The notes beneath the pieces were generated by a model. It was not told the DNA's origin, did not search any database, and saw only the letters and a program-made list of their open reading frames with translations. DNA of 64,000 bases from Sander lucioperca. Lineage: Eukaryota; Chordata; Actinopteri; Perciformes; Percidae. The position numbers were made by a program, and so were the translations under genes. Of this stretch, positions 1-11,500 are shown one piece after another. The stretch lies in assembly GCF_008315115.2 (NCBI RefSeq), contig NC_050174.1:34467090-34531089 (forward strand), written 5' to 3'. How positions within the stretch are numbered: the first letter of the stretch is position 1; every line of letters begins with the position of its first letter.

Positions 1-127
1 TAATCTGACGATTACACTGTTAGAAAAGTCCGTAGAAATACGGACTAATATATTGTGTTAGTATGAAGGAATTTTCTGTAATGATTTTTGGATTAACTGA
101 AATGTCTGTTAAAGCTATAGTGCGTAG

Positions 128-488
128 CAGTGGTGTAGTCTAATGTATTGTAGTGGGTATACTGTACTGTATATGTATGGGCCTATATATATGGGCCAGA
201 ATGGGCCATTGAGGGTGGGTGGAGGGGGGCTTATCATAGTTGGGGGTGTGGGTGTCCTCCGGCAGGGAAATTTTGAGCGTCAAAGACTTAATTTCCTGCA
301 TTCTGACACACTTTTATGCACCAATTTACGGTGGAAATACCTTTATTTAATTCAAAATATATCAAAAATATGATGGAAAGTATGTTGTTGCGTGTCATTG
401 CACATTTTTAAGAGGGTAAATGGAAATCCTGGAGCTTTCTGAGTGGGAATACTGTGTATACCTGTGTATCACGTAGACTACATCACTG
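128..488. mobile_element. short non-autonomous hAT-type element (MITE)
   Basis: Seen: inverted ends CAGTGGTGTAGTC and GACTACATCACTG, flanked by a perfect 8-bp direct repeat GTGCGTAG (120-127 and 489-496). An 8-bp target duplication and CA..TG ends are known hallmarks of hAT transposons. The 361-bp body has no transposase, so it is non-autonomous. Relatives lie at 14915-15165 and as the ends of the larger element at 21117-23127. It lies downstream of the last visible pla2g3 exon, probably in the next intron. Confidence 0.85.
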
Positions 489-496
489 GTGCGTAG

Positions 497-1106
497 TTTC
501 TGTCGCCCCCATGAGGAATTCTATGTAATGACAACAACAACTCCTCCACACAGTTGCTAGTAGCCAAGGAGGCTACTAGGACTCTTCAGAAGAGGTCATT
601 ATCTTGAGTTTCTGCGCGGGAAAGTCACCGGACGCCACAATCTTCTGAACATAGTCCTACTGAGAAATCCAGAGAGAGTTGTGTGGAGCTGAATATTAAT
701 TATTATATTAATTAGCTTTGTAGCAACTCATTTGGCAACGGCGTGAATGTAACGGACGTACAGAAATGTCCGTAAACTTAACGGAAAAGGTATACTGGTA
801 ATTTTTCTGCCAGGACATTATCAGTTTTTCTACAGATTTTTTTCTTACGGTGTATTTTCTCAATTAATCGTTTATAAAAATGTCAGAAAATATTGAAAAA
901 TGTCCATCCCAGTTTCTCAAAGTCCAAGCGGATGTGTCTTTAAATGTCTTGTTTTGTCCACAACTCAAAGATATTCAGTTTAATATGATATAAAACGGAA
1001 AAGAGCAGAAAAACCTCACGAGCACTTTCTGTTATTTTTACGTGAAAAATGACTTTAACAATTACTCGATTATCAAAATAGTTGGATTTTTCTGTCATTC
1101 GACTTA
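497..1106. other. unassigned AT-rich DNA, probably pla2g3 intron
   Basis: I see no open frame with splice sites that resembles the C-terminal part of group III phospholipase A2, no tandem array, and no clear transposon ends. It is AT-rich. It follows the exon ending at 1745, so it is probably intron; the remaining pla2g3 exons must lie left of the window. Confidence 0.4.
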
Positions 1107-1713
1107 GGACTCCTGCACACTGCCTGTGTGGCGTGAGCGTGTCAGCTGCGTGGCGTGTCCGTTTTTATTTCGGCTCCCATGGTAACAGGTTAGAGCGTGC
1201 ACACTGCCTGCGTGACACGCACGTCTCAGGCGCGACTCGAGCTGCGCCGAAAACGCGTGCATGCTAGAAATAGAACCGACGCCTATTTTTCACGTGACAC
1301 GCCAGCGTGTTGGAAGCGTTTCCAGGCAAAATAGAATATGAAAAATGTTTATATGTCATTTAGACACAAATACATTTAATAAATGAGGTTTTGATAAAAA
1401 ATGCAGATATAAATGTATTTTAAAGAATAATAATAAATAATTATCGATTTTCGAATATTGCACCTGTCAATACAGAAAGAAATATTCTGGAGCCTATTTT
1501 GCCGTCAATACTGCCGACGTTGTCTTTGCTGTAATCAGATCAGTATATGTTTATGTTTATGGTAAACATCCATGTGTCCAGACAAGGCTAGCAGCAGCAG
1601 CAGCAGCGCCGCGTCAGACACCTTTCTGGTGTGAAAAGACATAGAAAACGCCACGCAGCCGCCACGCAACTGACACGCCACGCTCACGCCACGCAGCCAG
1701 TGTGCATGAGCCC
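1107..1713. mobile_element. PIF/Harbinger-like MITE, copy 1
   Basis: Seen: inverted ends (GGACTCCTGCACACTG and, read inward from the right, GGGCTCATGCACACTG) flanked by the 3-bp direct repeat TTA (1104-1106 and 1714-1716). A TWA target duplication is characteristic of PIF/Harbinger transposons. The body is built of GCGTGGCGT-type motifs in opposite orientations and has no transposase. Related copies are at 2893, 25497 and 35513. The right end lies about 30 nt from the donor site of pla2g3 exon 4. Confidence 0.8.
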
Positions 1714-1744
1714 TTAGTCGACTAATCGTTACGTCTCTTCTCAC

Positions 1745-2544
1745 CATCTTTTGGAACGGAGGCTGCCTTCTTTGGTTTAGTTGTGGCTGGCGTTGCAGAA
1801 GTAGCTGTGCTCCAGAGTCTTTCCAAAGTGTCCCGTTTGGCCATTTCGGTTGTCTGGTCAAGCCTCAGAGTCCCGGCTGTCGTCTGATTTCGCTGATTGA
1901 TTGGGAATCCATACGGAGTCGGTGTAACATCTGTCAAACAACTTAAACAACGAGGCTGAAAAGAGTCTCCTCTCAGGGGCATCCTGACGCCACAACAACG
2001 ACTTTGTTTTGGACTTTTTTTGCCTTTTTTGCCCGTTTTAGTCGCTGCTGTGACGGCTTCTTTTGAGTGCAGATGAATTGCTGGCTGCTGTGTTACAGAT
2101 GTTGCTTGTGGATGAGAGTTTCTGGGGGTCTGTGGTTGAACTTGGCTTCTGTGTTTGGGGTAAGCAGACAGACGGTTTCGGGTGCTCTTCTTTCTGCCAA
2201 CTCTTTTGTTATTTGGCATCAATGCGCTACTTTGAGACGTATTAAAAAGACTTGCGTTCGTTGAAGGAGTCGTCGGTGCTGCCGTGTACGGTTTCCTGTT
2301 TCTTTTACATCCTTTCTCCTTCGTCCTTCTGAGGAAGAAAGGGTCTCCTCTGGGCGAGTCTCTGAAGCATCCGTGTTCAATTTTGGGTGACGTTCTGTGC
2401 GGGTTGATGATGATTCTTTGCTTCTCGCTGCTTGTTAGCGTGTTGCTTTCAGTGTTGTCTCTGTGTTTGCTTGTAACATCGGATGTGCTGTAACGGAGCG
2501 GCCTTTTGAAGACGGCATAGGGAGCCTTTTTGGTGACTTTACAC
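1745..2544 (-). CDS. pla2g3: pla2g3 coding exon 4 (basic linker)
   Basis: The acceptor CTCTCTGCAG precedes 2544 and the donor GATG|GTGAGA follows 1745; the 800-nt exon enters in phase 2 and leaves in phase 1. It begins with TCKVTKKAPYAVFKRPLRY, aligning with the end of the catalytic domain after WWG. The rest is low-complexity and rich in Lys, Arg, Ser and Thr, with KKGKKSPK and RKKSTRNR runs. If the donor is ignored, the frame stops 22 nt further on. I prefer splicing because the donor is strong and the family has a further C-terminal domain. Confidence 0.8.
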
Positions 2545-5500
2545 CTGCAGAGAGGAAACATGCATGTTAAAACCAAGCCGTGGAGTTCTTTATAACATGC
2601 AAAATAAAAACAATATGGTGGTGATATATCTGCTGGTTATTTTTTTTATATTTTTTGGGGGAATGTCCCTCATATTTCTTCTTACTTGCTCACAGTGTCA
2701 ACAGAGATCAGATAATCAGCAAAGAGCTTGATTTTAATTTCAGTGTTATGAATTTGGGAAACGTACCAACTGCCCCAAAAACGCTCCCATAGGTCGATTG
2801 TTCAAGCCGCAATTACAACCTATATTTAGGTTTCTAGTGACGGCGCCCTCTAGTGGCTGTAGTAGTTCTGACGGGAGCAAAGCAGGAAGTAAGGCCTCCT
2901 GCACACTGACTGCGTGGCGTGAGGGTGGCGTTTCTGTTCTGTGGCGGCTGCGTGGCGTTTTCTATGTCTTTACACACCAGAAACGTGGCTGCTGCTGCTG
3001 CTAGCCTTCATCCATGTGTGCCGTCCGGACACATGGATGGTTCCCATTGATAAAATGAAATAATAGCGTGTTCTTCAACTTTATTTGGTCAATATTGTAT
3101 TATTGTCAATATTTATTTTTACAGGTGCAATATTTGAAAAAACGATAGTTATTATATATATATATATATTTTTAATTACATTTATATCTGCATTTATGTG
3201 AAAACCTAGAGACCTTCAAACATGAAAATGTCATTTATTAAATGTATTTGTGTCAAAATGACATTTAAACATCTTTTCCTATTCTATTTTGCCTGGAACA
3301 ATGCTTGCGTGTCACGTGAAAAATAGGCGTTGGTCCTATTTCTAGCATGCACACGTTTTCGGAGCGGCTCGAGTCTCGCCTGAGACGTGCGTGTCACACA
3401 GGCAGTGTGCACGCTCTAACCTGTTACCATGGGAGCCGAAATAAAAACGGACACGCCACGCAGCTGACACGCTCACGCCACTTTAGCCTTTGAATGAGTG
3501 GAAGACTAGCCTCGTGAGAGATGTTATCGTAGGCCCAGTTTATTATGCAAATTCAATTTATACAATATATGTATGTAGTAGAGGGCCCCTAGCCTGGTGA
3601 GACCGTCATGATCTCGCGAGCTCCAGTTTTCCACTCGCAGATCAGTCTGGCATCTTGAGACATCGAAAATTTGGAGCCGTTCGCCAAACGAGCGACCAAT
3701 CAGCGTTGGTTTTGAGGCAGGTTTAGGTGTGACGCAACGAGAAGCGACTGTTCAGTCTAAACAACGTGGCGGCTTCCACGGATGAGATGAGCGTAGCTAT
3801 CACGCAAGTTTTATCCGTTATATTGAAAGAAGAGCAAAAAACGGCACTGGAGGCTTTTCTCAGAGGAAAAGATGTTTTTGCTCTTCTCCCGACTGGTTTC
3901 GGAATATATCGTTGATCTGATTGGTTGATTTAGCCCGTCCATCACCAACATAGGTGGTGATAGACAGATGGTTTATCCAATCAGCTAACCAGGATTTTCG
4001 CCTCTTCCCAAAAGTTCTCCAACGGAAAGTTCCCAGATGGATATCCCGAGCAAATACCAAGCAATCCATCTGGTGGAGTCAGGTTAGTAGAAGACTTCTC
4101 CCTCCTTAAAAAAATACCCTGGCTCTGCATGAATCAAAGTCATAGATCGTAAGGATTTTTTATGATTTCAAAAGAACCATTATAGACGCAAAGGACCCGC
4201 ACACCTTGATACTGCAATGTAACATGGTTTCTTTTTTATTTCCTGCTTTTCATGTGTCATGTTTCAAGTTTTTGACTTAACCTACGATGACCCTGTCTGT
4301 TGCCTCCTGTTTTGTTCTTGTCAAAATAACAAAAAAAGCTGCAAAAACAAGCCACAGAAAAACCTTATCTGCTGTTGCTTTTTTACTTATATAGAAAAGA
4401 ATCCTTTGCATATTTATTTAAGTAAGAAGAGGAACACTTTGTCTTGCTATTTAGGATAATGGTCTGTAATGTTGAAGCGTATTTTCCTTGGAAGATGATA
4501 ACAGTAACACAGTGGAAATTCAAGGATCAGTCACTCAATTCAAAGTATTAAAGTGCCCATATTATGAAAAACAAATCACTTTTTCTGGGATTTGGGGAGT
4601 TATTTTGTGTCTCTGGTGCTTCCACACACATACAAACTTTAAAAAAAAACCCATCCATTCTGTTTAGAGTGAGATACAGTTTCTGAATGTGTCCTGCCTT
4701 CAGTCTCCGGGTGAGCTGGTTGATATCTGCACGACTTTCTACGTCACAAGCCGAAACATTTGGTGTGTGCTAACCACTTTAGCTAATACCACATCAGCTA
4801 GCTGTTTCTCCAACTTCAGTAGTACAAGGCAGGATTAGCCGGGAGACTTCTTCTAAAGGAGGGCGCACTTCCAACTTTGCGTGGAATACCTGCAGAACAG
4901 GGACATGGAAGTAGTTCTTTACAATTTATTTAGTAGATTAGGGTGAATTTGTGTGTGTTGTAGCAGTGTTTTGCTATTGAGAACGAAGTAGTTAACCTCT
5001 AGCAGCACTAGCTTCATGCTCCTTACCTAGCTACTGATCATGTGGTCTTACCTAGCTACTGAGCATGTGATCTTACCTAGCTACTGAGCATGTGATCTTA
5101 CCTAGCTACTGAGCATGTGCGACTGCCAACAAAGATGTTACAGCAGTGAGAGGTCTCACTCTGTAGCTAAAACAGAGACCTGATCACAGGGTGAAAAGAG
5201 GAGCTGCAGCAATGAGCAGTACGACAAAAATATGGTGTTTTTTGAAAATTAAACCATGTAAACCTATTCTGATACAATCTCAAATTACAATTATGAACCT
5301 GAAAATGAGCAGAATATGAGCACTTTGAATTATAGTTATTGAAGTGTAGTTTGTCAACGCAATTCTGTTAATGCTAGAATGCTACAGTAGGCTAACCATA
5401 TATCATGTCTTGATTGTAAGACGATTTGTTAGTGACATGAAAGATGAAGTTGTGGAGGTGTGGCACGGTGCCTTTCAGAAGTTCATGAGTTTAGGCAGAG

Positions 5501-8500
5501 TGTCAGACATGTTTCTACACGCACAACCCTACCTGCTCTTTCCGTGGAACAAACGTCTGGTTTTATGGTTTTCACTTGCTGCTGTGTCTAACAATATGCA
5601 AATGCACAGAGTTTATGTTTGTTTTCCTTATTGCCAACACTTGGGAGAACATTTTTCAAAAGCCAAAAGTCTAAAGGCTCTGACACACCGAGCCGATAAT
5701 CGGCCGTCAGACAGTCTGGCGAGGTCGGTGACTCGAGTCTGTTCGGTGTGTTGTCATCCGTTGGAGGAGCCGTCAGCCTTCATTTTGGCCGACCTGACTT
5801 GTTGAATCGGAGGGCGGGCAGTCGGACTCAATGACCCATCTGATTGGTGGAGAGCTAACCCGGAAATGACTAGAGTCTCTCAAAATCTGACGAAAATCTT
5901 TGAGCTTTGTTGATCTGAAATGAAGACAGATTCAGCAACTGCACAGCCTATTTCTCTCTTAAAATGTTTTCAGAAACACGTTTCGGTGAACTATTTTAGT
6001 ACAATATGAGATCGTATTCTGAACGAGCCGCCATTATGCCCGGGAGCGGCCAATCAGCTGCCGGTTAAAATTTTTGGGGCGACAATACAGATTAGTGCCG
6101 CCTGCTGTTATGGAGACGTATTACACGCTCAAGTCGGCGTCTCTTCGGTGTGTCCTGAGGCATTTTTTTGGACCTCGGAGAGCCGACTGATCAGTCTGAC
6201 TGGCTTTTCTGCCGACGGTCGGCCGCCGGGTTGGTGTGTCAGGGGCTTTACACATTACGGTTCTCTGTGTGATTTTAACACATTTCTGTGAGATTCAATT
6301 TTCATTTTATTTTGTCTTTATAGTCCCGTAACAATGTCTACATCCATGTGACTTCCCTGCAGCATACATGTCCTGATAGCCCAGGTTGTCCTGGAAACAA
6401 TGGTGTCTATAACTTCGGGCGACGTCATCAGTGTGTCTTTAGAGCATTTCAGCTTCGAGCAATGTCATCAGTGTGTCTTTAGAGCGTTTAAAGGTGCCCT
6501 GCCACAAGTATTTCATTACTTTGTGGTAATGTCTGAAGTTCTACCACATTTAACATTTGTAACATTTTTTGTGGAAAAAATGCCTTGGTTATGTTTCAAG
6601 CCATTCTAGCGTGGTATAGAAAGTCTGCAGGAAGACTCAGCTCAATTTGTACCAGTTCTCATTAATATTTAACAAGCTAAGCTGCTCGACTCTGATTGGC
6701 TGACAGCTAGCCAGTGAGAGCCTGGCTATCTGCATCCTTTACCCAGCGCAACTGGGCGAGCTCATGAATAGTAATGAACTCAGGCAACACCACGTCAGAC
6801 TGACCAGCTTTTGTAATTGGCCTGATTTCTCCGCTTATTTCTGTTCAGTGGCTAGAGCTGACAGAGGAGGTAGCCGTTCATTTTCACATTCACCACATAA
6901 CACAAACACATATGGACCTAACGTATTTAAAAAATGCAAGGAAAAACGGTTTTGTGTGGCAGGGCACCTTTAAGCTTCGGCGAACAGCATCAGTAGGTCT
7001 TTAGAGCGTTTAAGCTTCAAGCAACATAATCAGTGTGTCTCTTACGTTCCCCACCAGGACATCTCGGTGCATCGCCTCTGCTGTTTGAGCTCGAAGCAGG
7101 GAACCCGCAGGATGTTGAAGAAGCTGTAGCCCACCATGCTGGAAATGGTGTCGTTGACACCGAGAAGGCACTGCCGAAACCTGGTAAGAGACAGAGAAAG
7201 AACAGGCCGAGGTCAAATAAACACGCACATAGTCGCTAAATATCCTTGAATGTTGCCTTGTTTTGTCTACATCTTTAGGGTAGTCTAAGCAGCTTTTAAC
7301 AACAAATATGCTCTTAGAAAAAGTGTCTTCCAGTACTTGGGAATGACCGCTAAGAGTTCAAAAGAGATAGAGGGCAAACATTTTACACATGCAGCTGTCA
7401 GAACTAGATGTAAAGAGAGAATTAAAGGGTAATTTCGGGCTTTTTTTCCAACCTGGATCCTATTTTCCCATGCATTGGTGTCTAAGTGACTGATTAGACA
7501 AAAATCAAAAATCTTTGAAGTTGGTCCAGTTTTGAGCATGAAGGCTTTAACTGGCAGCCATAAACCAAGCTGCAATGTAACCCTATAGGACAAATGTTCA
7601 GCATCAGTCAGCGTCCACTAAAAGTTCTGTTTTTGCTGCTGACAGACTCAGATTATTATTCTAAGTGTCTGACAACATTATGGAAAGGATCCCTACAGAG
7701 ATAGACCTTTGTGTTAAAGAGTAAGATGCTTTTGTTTAACATTAAACAGCCCCGAAATCACCATCACCAAACTCCACCAGACTCCATGTAAATAATCAGG
7801 ACTTTTAGCGTGTATAGAGCCAGCATAATTTCCACATGTAAATGGATGAATTAAGGGTTTATTTCAACCAAACCAGAGTGGTGATTGTTGGAACAGTGGA
7901 AAGATGAACCAAGACGGCTTTTGATAGTTTTATTTAGTTTCTGTCGACTTTGAATGAAGTGTGTTTTACGATGATAAAAGTGCTAATTATTTGTCTGGTG
8001 TAGTTTGGTGATGGTGATTTCGGGGCTGTTTCATGTTAAACTAAAAGGATCTTACTCTTTAAGTAAAAGGTCTATCTCTGTAGGGATCCTTTCATAATGT
8101 TGTCAGACACTTAGAATAATAATCTGAGTCTGCCAGCGGCAACAACAGAACTTTTAGTGGACGCTGACTGATGCTGAACATTTGCCCGTTAACGTTACAT
8201 TGCAGCTTGTTTCGCCATTGCTGACAGAACCAATTTTAAAGATGGTTGTTCCCATCAGTTACTTAGACACAAAAACATGGGAAAATAGGCTCCAAAAACC
8301 AAGGTTACCCTTTAAACAGATGTATCTGCATGTGTTAAAAGAAGCACAGCAAAAGACAACAAGTAGAGAGTAACGTGTTGACTCTTGACATCCACAGTTA
8401 ACCCAGAGGGCTGATGCCAGTTTATTAGGCTACTCAAGGATGAAGAGTAACTTCACACTGGTTCTTCTGCTTAAATGGGTTATTGGCAAAGTGACAGAAT

Positions 8501-11500
8501 AATATGAGACTGGCGTTCCAGAGAGTAGCACACTTTCATTAGTCAGATGAGTAAGTTTAAAAATGCACTACAGCTGCAAAGATTAATGGATAATAATGGA
8601 AGTTTGAGTCATTTTTTATGAAGGAAAAAAAATGCAGCTTGTTCAATGTGACTATCTTCTATACCCTGTTTACACGTACATGGTTATTTTGAAAAACGAA
8701 GACATTTCCCTTCATTTGTGCCCTTCGTTTACACGCAAACGGAGAATTCGCCTCTGAAAACGAGTCTTTCTAAAACTTCTGGCCAGAGTGGAGATTTTGG
8801 AAATCTTTGTTTGCACGTTTGCATTTAAACTAAGACAAACGGAGGTTTAGGCAGCCGAGGAATTGAGGAAGAGAAGAGGAAGGGATTCGTTGCTGTTGCT
8901 GTTGTTGCTATTTTCGGGATTCTGATTGGCTAACGTGGGCTTGAGCTTCTCGTTACTCTGCCACCTACAGGTTTGGCGTGCTCTTGGCGACATTAGCGGC
9001 ATGTATACACACAGGTACAACGAAGACTTTTCTGAAAACAGTCAGCTGTGCACGATGTTATTTTTGAAAACGGAGAGGTTGAAATGTCTGTTTATGAAAA
9101 TAGCCGGCCACGTGTAAAGGTAGCAGAAGAGTTAAAACACAGAATAAACCTTTGTTAAATATGAATATTTTCTAGTTTATTCTCTCCTCTAGGACAGTAA
9201 ACTGAATATCTTTGAGTTCTGGACAAAACAAGACATTTGAGGACGTCGTCTTGGGACTTTTGGGAAACATTGATCCACATTTTGCACCATTTTAGAGACC
9301 AAACAACTAATCCATTCATCCTGAAAATAATGGACGATGAAAATAATCGTGAGTTGCAGCCCTAAAATGCACACATACAATATACAGAACACAGTTTGAC
9401 ACAATAGCAGCAATCTCTAAAACTTATGCAAATTAAACTGCGTTATCCCACAGGGAATTGCTCTTGAGACGAAGTACTCTGAATCTACGGCCTGAGGGGA
9501 GAGTTTTAAACTCACTCATAAATCCAGCCTCGGTGCGGGTCTGTCCTGACACGACCGTCCACGCCGGGCGCCGGCTCAGGGGCAGATGGGAATTCCTGCT
9601 TCAAGAAGTTTCCAAGAATGGCGGTAAATTCTTGGATTTCTGACTCATTATTGGACGCCCGGGGTCGTTCGTTCTGAGCCTCACCTTTTGGTAAGAGCTG
9701 TAACGATTCCAACTATTACTGTACAAGTAGTCTATATCGACCATGTTTAATTTTTCTGGAAATCCTGGAAGTTCCTTCCCGAGGCTATTTAGCAGAGGCA
9801 CCGTGGCTCCGTCCGGCGCTTAGCGCCACCCGAGACGATTGTGATTGGTTTAAAGAAATGCCATCCCATCCAGGAATGCTGTGTGGACTAGCCGGACCTT
9901 CCTCTGCAGCGCTGTGGAGGAAGGCCTAACTCCCAACTCGTAAAATACTGACGCTTGGGCAGTGGCTGTCAGCGTCAGATACGACGCAATAATCACCCCT
10001 CAGCGTGTGTAGAACGCACCGGGCAGAGCAGCAGCTACGCAGCGCTTGAAGATGATGTAGTATTAAGAGAGACAACGGTAGAGAGTAGTATGAAAAGCCC
10101 GAAAATCCGCATAGGGAGGTTGGTTGGGGGGGTGGATGGGTCAAACAACACAGGACTTTCTCCCAGGAGACCGGGGATCGTGTCCTGCGTGTCACGTTTC
10201 CTAAACCCAACTGTCCCGTTCTTCTTTACCTAAACCCAATTGTCTGTCCTGTTCTTCTTTTCCTAAACCCAACTGTCCCGTTCTTCTTTACCTAAACCCA
10301 ACTGTCCCGTTCTTCTTTTACTAAACCCAACTGTCCCGTTCTTCTTTTCCTAAACCCAACCGTCCCGTTCTTCTTTTCCTAAACCCAACTGTCCCGTTCT
10401 TCTTTTCCTAAACCCAACTGTCCCGTTCTTCTTTTCCTAAACCCAACTGTCCCGTTCTTCTTTTCCTAAACCCAACCGTCCCGTTCTTCTTTTCCTAAAC
10501 CCAACTGTCCCGTTCTTCTTTTACTAAACCCAACTGTCCCGTTCTTCTTTACCTAAACCCAACTGTCCCGTTCTTCTTCTACTAAACCCAACTGTCCCAT
10601 TCTTCTTTACCTAAACCCAACCATCCCGTTCCTTTTTACCAAAACCCAACTGTCCCGTTCTTCTTTACCTAAACCCAACTGTCCCGTTCTTCTTTACCTA
10701 AACCCAACCATCCCGTTCTTCTTTACCAAAACCCAACTGTCCCGTTCTTCTTTACCTAAACCCAACTGTCCCGTTCTTCTTTACCTAAACCCAACTGTCC
10801 CGTTCTTCTTTACCTAAACCCAACTGTCCCGTTCTTCTTCTACTAAACCCAACTGTCCCATTCTTCTTTACCTAAACCCAACCATCCCGTTCTTCTTTAC
10901 CAAAACCCAACTGTCCCGTTCTTCTTTACCTAAACCCAACCGTCCCATTCTTCTTTTCCTAAACCCAACCGTCCCATTCTTCTTTACCTAAACCCAACCA
11001 TCCCGTTCTTCTTTACCTAAACCCAACTGTCCCGTTCTTCTTTACCTAAACCCAACTGTCCCATTCTTCTTTACCTAAACCCAACCATCCCGTTCTTCTT
11101 TACCTAAACCCAACTGTCCCGTTCTTCTTTACCTAAACCCAACCGTCCCATTCTTCTTTACCTAAACCCAACCGTCCCGTTCTTCTTTACCTAAACCCAC
11201 AATCCGTTCTCATTCCGAACTCGTAAAATAAGGACGTTTGGACAGTGGCTGTCAGCGTCTGATGCGACGAAAAAGGCGTCTTTCAGCGTGTTTGTGTAAC
11301 GCACCGGGGAGAGCAGCAGTTAGAGAGGATTTAGAGAGTAGTATGTAAGGAGGTTGGTTGGTTGGTTGGTTGGGGGGGTGGATGGGTCAAACACAGGACT
11401 TTCACCCAGGAGAGCGGGGTTCACATCCTGCTTGTCATGCTTGCTATAGTCGCTTTTTTCTTTAACCGTCCCGTTCTTCCCATGTGTAACGGAACCGTAT

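Noticed and set aside
1722..1744. Stop codon 22 nt after pla2g3 exon 4 as the natural end of the protein
   Set aside because: A strong GTGAGA donor precedes it and the vertebrate family has a further C-terminal domain; I treat the stop as intronic, with some doubt.
5371..5805. 144-codon plus-strand frame
   Set aside because: Second part lies in a MITE and the first part has no family resemblance.
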